A stretch of 29,837 nt of DNA from a virus. Where the stretch lies: positions 1 to 29,837 of the IMG/VR virus record IMGVR_UViG_3300025118_000092; one strand, 5' to 3'. Shown here piece by piece: positions 1 through 6,973 of this stretch. The position numbers and the translations under genes were made by a program. Every line of letters begins with the position of its first letter. The stretch's first letter is position 1. The notes beneath the pieces were generated by a model. It saw nothing but the letters and a program-made list of their open reading frames with translations. It was not told the origin of the DNA and ran no database searches.

Positions 1-2
1 AA

Positions 3-146
3 AAGTTTAATAAACCTGAAAAAGAAATTCTACAATATAATTGGGTTGAAGATTTATTACGTAACGCTATGATGAGAAAAAGGGAAGATGAATATCAACT
101 CCCGAAAGCTTTAGATAAAATATATTCAAAAAGTATTTATAAATAA
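3..146 (+). CDS. 3' end of an unidentified gene (partial)
   Basis: An open frame runs from the window edge to a TAA at 144-146, giving the last 47 residues of a protein whose start lies outside the window. The visible part is rich in Lys, Glu and Tyr and ends in SIYK. The stop overlaps the ATG of the next gene (TAATG), so the two are probably translationally coupled in a rightward operon. No family is recognisable from this fragment. Confidence 0.65.
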   Translation, partial: KFNKPEKEILQYNWVEDLLRNAMMRKREDEYQLPKALDKIYSKSIYK

Positions 147-787
147 TGCCACCACAGACTAAAACAATATTAGAATTATTGAGTGGTGGGAAATTTCAAA
201 CTTCTAAAGATTTGCCAACCCTAGAAGAGTCCGCTCATGGCGTTATAAACAAAATGATAGCTTATCAGAAAGAATCGCAATCTAAAGTATTATCCCCTGC
301 GGGAAAGAATATATTCGGTCAAGACGCACCACCATTTACAGTGGGAGATTTAGAAGATTTAATTATCTCTAGCGGTAGGGGTAAGGTATTATGGAGGGGA
401 ATCAACCCTTGGGTGAGAGGTATGGTGGAAAATGGTAAGTTCGTCGGTGGAGGAATAAGCACAAAGTTTCCTGCATCAAAAAGAAAATACCCTTTATATC
501 TGACCGAACACAAAAGTATAGCTGAAGGCTATGCAAAAAAAACATGGGAGATTATAGCAGAAAAAGCGCGTCTATTGAAAAAATCCGGTGGGAACAAGGG
601 CAGGTTGCTAAAATTTGACGTTCCTGAAGATTATATTAGTAAACACGGTAGATATATTGGTTACGGTTCTGGTGAGGTGAGATTCGATGAGGGGTTGCCA
701 AAGGAATTCTTAAAAAAAGTATCTAAGGTAACTGATAGACGTTCTGTTACTTTTAACGGTAAAACATTTAAAATTTTAAAGAAATAA
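146..787 (+). CDS. Putative ADP-ribosyltransferase-fold phage protein
   Basis: 213 aa. The C-terminal two-thirds has the order of motifs expected of a mono-ADP-ribosyltransferase: an Arg-bearing strand (LWRG, about residue 84), a strand-helix unit PLYLTEHKSIAEGYAKK (116-132) like the STS-region helix of the fold, a strand GRLLKFDVP (152-160), and GEVRF (176-180) followed by LPKEFLKKV, where families of this type carry the catalytic Glu (here E177 would be the candidate). The N-terminal 70 residues are unassigned. No signal peptide or membrane segment is seen. The gene overlaps the upstream stop (TAATG) and is followed by another unknown gene, then a terminator, so it lies at the end of a rightward operon. 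Some phages inject such enzymes to modify host RNA polymerase or translation factors; that role here is inference. A catalytically dead relative is possible. Confidence 0.5.
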   Translation: MPPQTKTILELLSGGKFQTSKDLPTLEESAHGVINKMIAYQKESQSKVLSPAGKNIFGQDAPPFTVGDLEDLIISSGRGKVLWRGINPWVRGMVENGKFVGGGISTKFPASKRKYPLYLTEHKSIAEGYAKKTWEIIAEKARLLKKSGGNKGRLLKFDVPEDYISKHGRYIGYGSGEVRFDEGLPKEFLKKVSKVTDRRSVTFNGKTFKILKK

Positions 788-799
788 GAGTGAAATAAT

Positions 800-1426
800 A
801 TGCCACAAGATATAAACAAATTATTAAAAGATATGATAGAGGCTGGTGTTATAGACACATCTAAATCTACACCTTTAGAACGAAGAAGGGATGGTTCTAA
901 GTTTGATATAGAGAATAAAGATCAATTTCTTAGGGATATTTTAAAAATGAACAAAGGGAATGCTATTTTCGTGGAAAACAAGGAAGACGATGCTCCAGAT
1001 TTATTAAAAAATACTGTGGTGGGTAATGAAATACTTGATATGATAGAAAGCGGTAAGATGGGGAATATGGAAGCTGCAGGAATCTTAGCTGAAATGTTTA
1101 CAAAAAGCAGACCTAATATATTAAGAAACCCTTTCGCAAGCATTACTGGTGCGAATCAATTGGAAGAAAATCCAAGCGGTTCCAAATCAATAGATGATAT
1201 TATAAGGCAAGCAGATATAGTAGAAGCTTTTACGCCTAAAGACGCTACCAATGTAGAAGTTAGAAGTCAAGACATTAAACCAGAACAAGACCCTCGATAT
1301 GGCATCCCAACGGATGTAATCGAAGAGTTGTTCGAGATGCAAGACAATGTAGGTAGAGGAGAAAACACAGATTTACTCGACATGCTTCTTAGAAAAAGCA
1401 GAACAACACCGGGGAAAACTTTATAA
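800..1426 (+). CDS. Hypothetical protein, last gene of a rightward operon
   Basis: 208 aa, mostly helical and charged, with Asp/Glu-rich stretches and no Cys, membrane segment or signal peptide. It starts 12 bases after the ADP-ribosyltransferase-like gene and ends just before a rho-independent terminator. I recognise no family. Its place at the end of the rightward arm would suit a minor virion or ejected protein, but nothing in the sequence shows this. Confidence 0.7.
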   Translation: MPQDINKLLKDMIEAGVIDTSKSTPLERRRDGSKFDIENKDQFLRDILKMNKGNAIFVENKEDDAPDLLKNTVVGNEILDMIESGKMGNMEAAGILAEMFTKSRPNILRNPFASITGANQLEENPSGSKSIDDIIRQADIVEAFTPKDATNVEVRSQDIKPEQDPRYGIPTDVIEELFEMQDNVGRGENTDLLDMLLRKSRTTPGKTL

Positions 1427-1430
1427 ACTC

Positions 1431-1649
1431 CTAATTTCCCCTCGTTAGTGAGTTCCGGCGGGCTATCTTTTTGGCTCGCCGTTTTCTTTCTGATTCTTTT
1501 TCATAGAATCTTCTTTCACGGTATTCCTTCAAAACACCAGATTCTTCAACAACCTTTCTAAACTTAGAAATCAATTGGGTTGTATTTTGATTCTTTTTCT
1601 TATCTACCCCAATCGGTTTTGGGTGGAACACTATTGGTTCTTTAGTCAT
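1431..1649 (-). CDS. rpsU: Phage-encoded ribosomal protein bS21 homologue
   Basis: 72 aa from the ATG at 1649. The core matches bS21: FRKVVEESGVLKEYRERRF followed by YEKESERKRRAKK and a basic tail, as in bacterial S21 (FKRSCEKAGVLAE..RRREFYEKP..RKRAK). bS21 sits on the 30S platform near the anti-Shine-Dalgarno helix and helps mRNA initiation. The frame stays open upstream to a TTG at 1730 that overlaps the previous gene's stop and would add 27 residues (start of MAIINKS). I prefer 1649 because it has AAGGA just upstream and fits normal S21 length, though the spacing is short. It is the last gene of the leftward arm and converges on the rightward terminator. Phage S21 genes are known in some phages; the functional proposal here is inference. 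Confidence 0.82.
   Translation of the reverse strand: MTKEPIVFHPKPIGVDKKKNQNTTQLISKFRKVVEESGVLKEYRERRFYEKESERKRRAKKIARRNSLTRGN
1456..1485 (+). terminator. Rho-independent terminator of the rightward arm
   Basis: An 8-bp GC-rich stem (CGGCGGGC at 1456-1463, GCTCGCCG at 1474-1481, one G-U pair) with a 10-nt loop is followed by TTTTC. It lies 30 bases past the last rightward stop and inside the 3' end of the convergent S21-like gene. The other strand lacks a T tract, so it acts mainly on rightward transcripts. Confidence 0.7.
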
Positions 1650-1720
1650 AATTCCTTTCTTAATGATCATATAGACCGCTATAAAGCCTTCTAATCCGCC
1701 GAATACGGGACTTTTATTTA

Positions 1721-2173
1721 TTATTGCCAATAAGTATCGTCTATTTTACTAAAATTCCACATAGGTATATGCACCACTGGTTCGCCATCATACCCATCTC
1801 TATTATTATGCCTTTCCATCCACCTAATCTGATAAATGTTTGAAGGCTGTTGATCTGATATTGTACATACATAATCACCATCCGTGAACCTAACCGCCAA
1901 TTCAAAAGGTACACCCAAAGACTTTGATAACGCTTGTCCGTTGAGAATCTTTTTTAAGCTGATAATATAGGTATCATATTGGTCATGCCTATTATTTCTT
2001 TGTTTTAACTCCATAAAACGCATCGGCCTATTATAGTTATTTAGCATTAAATAATCTAAACTGTATTGCGGGGGAAGTTTCTTAGGACTTTCTCCATTAC
2101 TGTTAGATATTGTTTCTATAAAGCGTTCTTCATTCGCTATATCCTCACTTGTTTCAAATCGTGGTCTGGCCAT
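1721..2173 (-). CDS. Putative PD-(D/E)XK nuclease-fold protein
   Basis: 150 aa. It contains SLDYLML and, after a short loop, RFMELKQR, the D...ExK pattern of the PD-(D/E)XK superfamily (active-site strand-turn-strand), with a Glu-containing N-terminal helix (NEERFIETI) as a possible first motif. The next segment, YDTYIISLKKI, fits the helix that follows the core. It overlaps the helicase gene by 20 bases, so both come from one leftward transcript. Recombination or DNA-end processing, or resolution of replication intermediates, would suit the position. Fold assignment is by motif only; a non-catalytic role is possible. Confidence 0.5.
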   Translation of the reverse strand: MARPRFETSEDIANEERFIETISNSNGESPKKLPPQYSLDYLMLNNYNRPMRFMELKQRNNRHDQYDTYIISLKKILNGQALSKSLGVPFELAVRFTDGDYVCTISDQQPSNIYQIRWMERHNNRDGYDGEPVVHIPMWNFSKIDDTYWQ

Positions 2174-3518
2174 CTAAATCCAACCTTTCTTTTATTATTT
2201 CTGATTTTTTTTGTTCGTGGTTTTCAGCAGACTTTAGGTCATCGAATAGCTTACAACTATCACCCGAATAACCTACTTCCACCGTACCTGTTGTACCATA
2301 TCTATTCTTAGATACAACTAACTGTATTTCATTTTTTGTCCACACCCTATTATTAGAATCTGGTTCACCATATCTTGATATGTATGGATAGTATACAAAT
2401 GACACTATCTCAGCGTCTTGCTCCAAGTTCCCCGATTCCGCTAAATCTGATAACCTTGGAACCGCATCAATCCTATGTTCTATATTCCTGTTCAACTGTG
2501 AAACTAAAATAATACATATTTCTTCTCCTTTCGCCAACCATTTATATTGTTTTGTAGTGTCACCAATCTTATGTCTTAAATCCCTTCTATCATTAAACGG
2601 ATACTCTATTAGACCTACATGATCATCTATCACTACATCGGGCTGAACCCTACGTATTTCGTGAAACGTATCGGGTATGTTTCTAATATTATCATACATA
2701 AATAACTTGTCTTGATAGTTTTCTGCTATGTAATCCATAGCTTTATTAACACTACTTCTATCATTAACAACCCCATGCCTAAGCCCGCGATAAGATATAT
2801 CATCAGATTCCATAGCTATAAACTTTTTCATCATTTCAGTATTCGGCATTTCCCTGTTAAACATCATCACTTTTAAACCCTTATTCACGAGACTTCTTGC
2901 TATATTCGCTGCTACTGTAGTCTTCCCATGTGATGGTCTACCTGCTATAATTGTTATCTCTCCCCGCGTCATCCCTTGCACAACACCATCGAGTTTATTG
3001 ATTCCTGTGTTAATAATCCCCTTTCGGTTGAATATAGATTCATGTGTTTCTTCAAGTGCTGTCTCTAAATTGAACCCTTCCGAGGGTTTCAAACTTATCA
3101 AATTTCCGACCAAGTTGTGAAAGTCGTTTAAGGTAGCGTCTATATCCCTAGTATTATCTTCGGTTAGCCTACTTATTTCTGCGGAATAATCTGTTAATCT
3201 CCGCCGAATCCAATGGTCATGTAACATCTTTGCGTATTCTTCCGCTCGGGATGGCGTTACTTCCCCAGTAGCTATTGACACTATTTCATAGTTAAGATTG
3301 TTATAAACTTGCCCTTTTTGAGGGAAGTTATGGGCAACGGAGATGGCGTCAATTGTTTCCCCATCTTCATCTAACCTAACCATCGTTTCCCATATCTTCT
3401 TATGGAAATCAAAATAGAATACGTCAGGTTCATCTATCCATCTTCTGACTAAATCCATATTTTGAGGTTTCATTAATAAAGCCCCCAATAGGGCTTTTTC
3501 TGTTGATTCGCTATGCAA
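2154..3518 (-). CDS. dnaB: DnaB-type replicative DNA helicase
   Basis: 454 aa, normal DnaB length. The N-terminal primase-interaction domain (about 1-105, starting with the ESTEKALLGALL helix) is followed by a linker and a RecA-like motor. Walker A is GRPSHGKT (193-200), a catalytic Glu lies in NREMP (221-225), Walker B is VVIDD (295-299), and SQLNR (340-344) with RLSDLAESGNLEQDA is the typical DnaB sensor/finger region. It should unwind the fork as a hexamer. The start is TTG at 3518, overlapping the mom stop by 8 bases, with GGG nine bases upstream. The downstream PD-(D/E)XK gene overlaps its end. Confidence 0.95.
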   Translation of the reverse strand: MHSESTEKALLGALLMKPQNMDLVRRWIDEPDVFYFDFHKKIWETMVRLDEDGETIDAISVAHNFPQKGQVYNNLNYEIVSIATGEVTPSRAEEYAKMLHDHWIRRRLTDYSAEISRLTEDNTRDIDATLNDFHNLVGNLISLKPSEGFNLETALEETHESIFNRKGIINTGINKLDGVVQGMTRGEITIIAGRPSHGKTTVAANIARSLVNKGLKVMMFNREMPNTEMMKKFIAMESDDISYRGLRHGVVNDRSSVNKAMDYIAENYQDKLFMYDNIRNIPDTFHEIRRVQPDVVIDDHVGLIEYPFNDRRDLRHKIGDTTKQYKWLAKGEEICIILVSQLNRNIEHRIDAVPRLSDLAESGNLEQDAEIVSFVYYPYISRYGEPDSNNRVWTKNEIQLVVSKNRYGTTGTVEVGYSGDSCKLFDDLKSAENHEQKKSEIIKERLDLDGQTTI

Positions 3519-4248
3519 GTGTATTACCCTGCCTTTCTAATCCTTCGTTGTAGTGTTTTGGATATGGCTTTTCCTCTAACAAGCACTTGGGCTTCCATCG
3601 CTTGTCTATAAACTTTATGTACCTAAACTGTCTTAAATTCATTCTTATAGCATTAACCTTATTCTCTTGCAACTCTTTAGTTCTGCCGGAATATCTTTTT
3701 GTACCGGGCTTAACTGTCATTTGTATATTATGGAATACTTCATTATCATATTCCCAGAATACGCTCTTGTGTTCCCCATAGAACGAGAATGAGCAAGCTT
3801 GATATACTATTCCTAAACCACCGCATCTTTCATCCGCAAAAGACTGTATCCACCTAACTTTAGGGAATTTCTTTTTTATATATTTTATACTATAGCTAAT
3901 GGCCATGCTCTCGCTGTTTCTAACGGCCATATCATGTAGCCACATTCTATTTAATTCTAAATACTGATCTAATTCCGTGCCCTCCACTACACTTCCGCAT
4001 GACGCGGGGTTCATGGCATATCCATACTGCAAAACACCGATAAACTTTTCATCGATAAAAACTCCTAAATGTATATATGTAGCATTGTATATTTTGCCAG
4101 AATAATGATTTTTTATTATTGTTTTGTTTGCCAATCCCCTATCTATTTCTTTTATGTAAAAGTTATCTTTCCCGAACCCAATTACCTCTTTTTCGCCGAA
4201 CAGTGCTTGTTGGTCACTATATATATACCCTTTTTCTATTTTATCCAA
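3511..4248 (-). CDS. mom: Mom-like DNA-modification acyltransferase (GNAT fold)
   Basis: 245 aa. The central region has Mom-family features: KNHYSGK (46-52), a GNAT-like core with HLGVFIDEKFIGVLQYG (60-76), LELNRMWLHD (98-107), and SFADERCGGLGIVYQA (136-151) followed by FYGEH, closely like the SFAD...G..YQA...Y.G block of phage Mu Mom. Mom changes adenine in DNA to a carbamoylmethyl-type derivative and blocks many restriction enzymes. The start is TTG at 4248, directly after the stop of the upstream gene, with no clear SD, so translation is probably coupled. The C-terminal 70 residues (KPGTKRYSGRTKEL onward) are basic and could bind DNA. It sits next to the helicase, suggesting modification during replication. 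The exact modified base is inference. Confidence 0.85.
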   Translation of the reverse strand: MDKIEKGYIYSDQQALFGEKEVIGFGKDNFYIKEIDRGLANKTIIKNHYSGKIYNATYIHLGVFIDEKFIGVLQYGYAMNPASCGSVVEGTELDQYLELNRMWLHDMAVRNSESMAISYSIKYIKKKFPKVRWIQSFADERCGGLGIVYQACSFSFYGEHKSVFWEYDNEVFHNIQMTVKPGTKRYSGRTKELQENKVNAIRMNLRQFRYIKFIDKRWKPKCLLEEKPYPKHYNEGLERQGNTLA

Positions 4249-4250
4249 AA

Positions 4251-4640
4251 CTAATCGACTTTAGGTGGCAGTCTGTCAAGCCTAATCCTTTCTTGTTCCT
4301 GCCTAGCTCCATAAGTGGAACTCTCGTTAATAATCATAGCCCTTAGATACCTTAAATCTTTTCGTTCTAAGTACATTTTCTTTTCCAAGAACACTCTGGA
4401 CATCTTTCTAACTACGATATCTTGGACAACTTCAATCTCTGATAAAAAAGAAAATATGTGCAAAAGATCAACTTTTTCTTTTGCAACTTCACTTATCTTA
4501 GATACAACCAAGTCTATAACATCTAAAGTCTTTGACTCCCTTTTTAGCCTACGGACTTCTATGCTTTTAGTATAGTCATGGCCAGAAATTGTATGCCCAC
4601 ATGTGGGGCATTTTGTACTCTTGCCTTTTACCCTAGGCAT
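4251..4640 (-). CDS. Small protein with N-terminal CxxC motif, upstream of mom
   Basis: 129 aa. A single CPTCGHTISGHD motif near residues 11-22 (two Cys, two His) could bind zinc; the rest is helical and charged (VSKISEVAKEKVDLL, LERKDLRYLRAMI). The start overlaps the stop of the upstream gene. The stop is followed at once by the TTG start of mom, so it may set mom translation. No family recognised. Confidence 0.7.
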   Translation of the reverse strand: MPRVKGKSTKCPTCGHTISGHDYTKSIEVRRLKRESKTLDVIDLVVSKISEVAKEKVDLLHIFSFLSEIEVVQDIVVRKMSRVFLEKKMYLERKDLRYLRAMIINESSTYGARQEQERIRLDRLPPKVD

Positions 4641-4977
4641 CGCAATTACTACACACCTTTTCTTCCATTCTCATGTTGTGCCATACGCTTTTTGGGAGTA
4701 CATCCACTACCTTAGAATCATATTCACCACTCATCCAAGCAACTTTACATTTTGGGCATCTATAGGGCATTATCCCAGTTTTCATATTTCGCATCCCATT
4801 AGCAATATTCAATCTCTTGTCACTATCTACGTCAAACCATTCTTCACTGAAATAGTAAATCAGACTTTCCATATATGCATATTCTCTTATCCTGTAATAA
4901 TCATTGTCTTCTTCTATTCTTCTTGACGATTTTGGGGCTAAGTCTGCGCTCGGAGACGCTTTACCATCTCTAACCAT
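4633..4977 (-). CDS. Small protein with C-terminal zinc ribbon
   Basis: 114 aa from the ATG at 4977. The N-terminal half is polar and helical (RRIEEDNDYYRIREYAYMESL). The C-terminal half holds CPKC and, about 34 residues later, CSNC, a two-knuckle zinc ribbon. The frame is open further up to an ATG at 5061, which would overlap the upstream nuclease gene by 124 bases; the shorter start overlaps it by 40. No strong SD decides between them. Function unknown; zinc binding is inferred from the paired CxxC. Confidence 0.65.
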   Translation of the reverse strand: MVRDGKASPSADLAPKSSRRIEEDNDYYRIREYAYMESLIYYFSEEWFDVDSDKRLNIANGMRNMKTGIMPYRCPKCKVAWMSGEYDSKVVDVLPKSVWHNMRMEEKVCSNCDA

Positions 4978-5249
4978 TTGTCGTATGGTTGAATTACGTA
5001 AGCCTCCCCATAATTTTCCCTTATCAACTGTATGTCCACCATTTGTTCTGGTAATATCCATTTTGCTATTCTCTTTCTTATTTTACATTGTACTTTATAA
5101 TCATCCACTACTAGGTCGACCTCAGGCTCCATGCCTAACGACCTGCCATCTGAACCCCAAGCTCTCTTCGCTTCAAGCCCATATTCTTTGGCTATTTTAA
5201 CACAATCTCTTTCAAACTTTGAACCTTTATTTTTAGATGGGCTACCCAT
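4938..5249 (-). CDS. Small PD-(D/E)XK endonuclease (Hjc/Mrr-like core)
   Basis: 103 aa from the ATG at 5249. The sequence follows the archaeal-resolvase/Mrr-type core: KGSKFERDCVKIAKEYG helix with an early Glu, RAWGSDGRS, then EVDLVV and YKVQCKIRK, giving D...QxK. The QxK variant of ExK occurs in Mrr-type nucleases. It ends with a strand-helix AYVIQPYDKWLEMVKRL. A Holliday-junction or branched-DNA endonuclease fits a phage replication arm. The frame stays open to 5348, but that would overlap the upstream gene by over 100 bases; the ATG at 5249 overlaps its stop by 8 (ATGGGTAG), typical of coupling. Confidence 0.7.
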   Translation of the reverse strand: MGSPSKNKGSKFERDCVKIAKEYGLEAKRAWGSDGRSLGMEPEVDLVVDDYKVQCKIRKRIAKWILPEQMVDIQLIRENYGEAYVIQPYDKWLEMVKRLRAQT

Positions 5250-5415
5250 TAGTTGTTTGTCCGTGTTCCATTTCACGCTCCTTTTGTATTTCCATTCTTT
5301 CCAAATCATCACGCGATTCTTCCCAAAGCTCTTCAGAGCACGAACCACATATTAATTCATCAAACCATCTATTAAATTCCTTCTCGCATCTTACACATAT
5401 TCCGATGTTGGGCAT
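5242..5415 (-). CDS. Small CxxC zinc-finger protein
   Basis: 57 aa from the ATG at 5415, chosen because GGAGGAAAT sits directly upstream. CVRC near residue 8 and CGSC near residue 23 form a compact zinc knuckle pair, followed by an acidic helix (EELWEESRDDLERMEIQKE). A longer frame to 5445 exists but has no better SD. It overlaps both neighbours slightly. Function unknown. Confidence 0.7.
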   Translation of the reverse strand: MPNIGICVRCEKEFNRWFDELICGSCSEELWEESRDDLERMEIQKEREMEHGQTTNG

Positions 5416-5594
5416 ATTTCCTCCATTTGTTCTTTTTCTATCCATTTTTTACCACTATTATCTAACGAATCATAATGAACCTTACACCGATCACACAGTC
5501 TATAGTAAGATGTTATAGAAAGAACATCCGTATAGACTGAAGTTTTCTTTTTACATAGACTGCACTTGGTTCCCAAAACGATTTTCTTTACCAT
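5391..5594 (-). CDS. Small two-CxxC zinc-ribbon protein
   Basis: 67 aa. CSLCKKK near residue 11 and CDRC near residue 34 bracket a beta-rich segment (TSVYTDVLSITSYYRL), as in a zinc ribbon. AAGGAG lies 6 bases before the ATG. It overlaps both neighbours and belongs to the run of tiny zinc-binding genes. Function unknown; binding of nucleic acid or a host protein is possible. Confidence 0.75.
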   Translation of the reverse strand: MVKKIVLGTKCSLCKKKTSVYTDVLSITSYYRLCDRCKVHYDSLDNSGKKWIEKEQMEEICPTSEYV

Positions 5595-5811
5595 CTTCCT
5601 TCTCCTTGTCTATCTTTTTATCAATGTATTTAGAGAACTTCTTTATATCCTTTTTCATTTCAATATAGTTTTCTACAAGAAATGACAATCTTTCAAGGTG
5701 TTCTCTATGGTTTCTTACTACGGCATCCAACATAGTTATTTCTTTTTCATATGCTTCCATCGTAGCTACTAACTCTTTGTAAGTCTTCTTGTTCTTCTTC
5801 ATTTTACTCAT
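5551..5811 (-). CDS. Small coiled-coil protein
   Basis: 86 aa, almost wholly helical, with heptad-like spacing (YEKEITMLDAVVRNHREHL, FLVENYIEMKKDIKKF) and strongly basic ends. AAGGATAATAA precedes the ATG. Upstream is a 128-bp gap with two hairpins, so this gene may head its own processed transcript. No family recognised. Confidence 0.65.
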   Translation of the reverse strand: MSKMKKNKKTYKELVATMEAYEKEITMLDAVVRNHREHLERLSFLVENYIEMKKDIKKFSKYIDKKIDKEKEDGKENRFGNQVQSM

Positions 5812-5830
5812 TTATTATCCTTAATATTTT

Positions 5831-5861
5831 GAGGGGGTGCAAGAAAAGCAACCACCCCCTC
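5831..5861 (-). promoter_or_regulatory. Strong hairpin in the leader of the coiled-coil gene
   Basis: A perfect 9-bp stem (GAGGGGGTG at 5831-5839, CACCCCCTC at 5853-5861) with a 13-nt loop lies about 20 bases upstream of the ATG at 5811 in the leftward transcript. Neither strand shows a T tract after it, so it is not an ordinary terminator. A processing, stabilising or translation-control hairpin is more likely. Confidence 0.45.
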
Positions 5862-5874
5862 GCTACCACTAACC

Positions 5875-5895
5875 GCAGGAACTTAAAAGTTCTGC
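5875..5895 (-). promoter_or_regulatory. Second intergenic hairpin
   Basis: GCA-G-GAACTT (5875-5884) pairs with AAGTTC-TGC (5887-5895), a 9-bp stem with one bulged base and a two-base loop. It lies between the stop at 5940 and the stronger hairpin at 5831-5861. Together they fill much of the 5812-5939 gap. Role unknown. Confidence 0.35.
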
Positions 5896-5939
5896 CAAAC
5901 CAAATCGTATTTTTATCAACCGATAGAAACACATACCAA

Positions 5940-6173
5940 TCAAGCAACCCTTTCATTTTTAGAGTTATTAATTGATGCCCTTGCGGATTGGTAATTCTTA
6001 TATTTCTCCCTTAATCTATGTATCAATATATTATCTTCCTTTTCTGATAGGTCACATATGGGTTTCTTTGGGGCTACATCTCGCTTTTCGTCAACCATTG
6101 TATCTATGCCCTTAGAATGACCCATTAATTCTGTAAATATCTCTTCCAATTCAATCCACTTTTCCACTTTCAT
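5940..6173 (-). CDS. Hypothetical small protein
   Basis: 77 aa, highly charged and helical, with one Cys and no membrane segment. The ATG at 6173 overlaps the end of the upstream gene by 23 bases; AGGGA lies 11 bases before it. The stop is followed by the hairpin-bearing gap. I recognise no family. Confidence 0.6.
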   Translation of the reverse strand: MKVEKWIELEEIFTELMGHSKGIDTMVDEKRDVAPKKPICDLSEKEDNILIHRLREKYKNYQSARASINNSKNERVA

Positions 6174-6339
6174 CTTCAGTAATATCCCTAACTTCGAATC
6201 CTTTTAATAAAGCCTTTTTACATACCCAATCGCAAAAGTCATTAACATCTTTTTCGGTCATATCTTCTGTCTTTTCTATCCTAACCTTGCGAAGTGAGTC
6301 TTCCGCTTCTTCTATTTTTAAAAACTTCAGACCAGACAT
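6151..6339 (-). CDS. Hypothetical small protein
   Basis: 62 aa from the ATG at 6339, chosen because it follows the upstream stop directly (TGAGATG) with GGAG eight bases away; a longer frame reaches 6369. The product is acidic and helical (KIEEAEDSLRKVRIEKTEDM) with two Cys (FCDWVCKK). No family recognised. Confidence 0.6.
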   Translation of the reverse strand: MSGLKFLKIEEAEDSLRKVRIEKTEDMTEKDVNDFCDWVCKKALLKGFEVRDITEDESGKVD

Positions 6340-6340
6340 C

Positions 6341-6613
6341 TCAACCACTCCACCCCTTTCTATTCCCACAACATATCTCAGCTATTTGATCTTGGTTATA
6401 TCCAAGTTCCTTTAGGAATAAAGCCATGTTTTTATTTTCCCATGCTATCAATTTATAATCTTCATCTTTATATTTATCATCTATGGAGGTTACATTCAAA
6501 ATAGTCTCAGGGTCTTCTGCTTTTAAAATACAAGTTGTACAAGTTCTTTCATCCATACTGCCTTGAAACTTGTTGAACTTATCCCCACATTCAATACACG
6601 TAATTTCAATCAT
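6341..6613 (-). CDS. Small zinc-finger protein
   Basis: 90 aa. CIECGDKFNKF near residues 6-16 and CTTC near residues 25-28 form an N-terminal zinc finger; the rest is a charged helical tail ending in a CC pair (EICCGNRKGW). It overlaps the upstream zinc-ribbon gene by 8 bases. Function unknown. Confidence 0.7.
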   Translation of the reverse strand: MIEITCIECGDKFNKFQGSMDERTCTTCILKAEDPETILNVTSIDDKYKDEDYKLIAWENKNMALFLKELGYNQDQIAEICCGNRKGWSG

Positions 6614-6794
6614 AATACACCTTTGGGTCTAATTCTTCCCGAACAATGTCGCTAATGGTTACATCGTTCAAATCTCTACACCATTTACAAACAAAGGTCT
6701 TACCCTGCAATCCACAAGAATCTATAAATCGGTAATCCCTGTATTCAACCTTATGCTTTCGGCATATTTGACATTTCATTTTTTTCTCTGCCAT
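6606..6794 (-). CDS. Small zinc-ribbon protein
   Basis: 62 aa. CQIC near residue 8 and CKWC near residue 36 enclose a beta segment (KVEYRDYRFIDSCGLQGKTF), a treble-clef or HNH-like zinc scaffold without visible HNH catalytic histidines. Its ATG overlaps the previous stop (TAATG). Function unknown. Confidence 0.7.
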   Translation of the reverse strand: MAEKKMKCQICRKHKVEYRDYRFIDSCGLQGKTFVCKWCRDLNDVTISDIVREELDPKVYYD

Positions 6795-6973
6795 TACTCC
6801 ACCTCGCTTTCTTCAACACATTCAGCATTTATGTAATCATCCTCTTCCAATAGCAAAACACCACTCAAATCAACCCCAGCTTTAACAAGTAATGTTTGTT
6901 TCGCTTGTTCTTCTGTTTCTCCCACAATCTCGTATTTATACGAGCAAGGCACTATGAATGTGTATATTCTCAT
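6794..6973 (-). CDS. Hypothetical 59-residue protein
   Basis: Reading leftward from the ATG at 6973 gives 59 residues starting MRIYTFIVPCSYKYEI and ending ECVEESEVE. It is a beta-alpha-beta pattern (strand, KQTLLVKAG helix, strand GVLLLEED). The ATG overlaps the upstream stop and its own stop overlaps the next ATG (TAATG), so it is exactly embedded in the operon. No family recognised. Confidence 0.65.
   Translation of the reverse strand: MRIYTFIVPCSYKYEIVGETEEQAKQTLLVKAGVDLSGVLLLEEDDYINAECVEESEVE

Noticed and set aside
1650-1730. N-terminal extension of the S21 gene from the TTG at 1730
   Set aside because: It lacks an SD and would add 27 residues not found in S21; kept only as an alternative.
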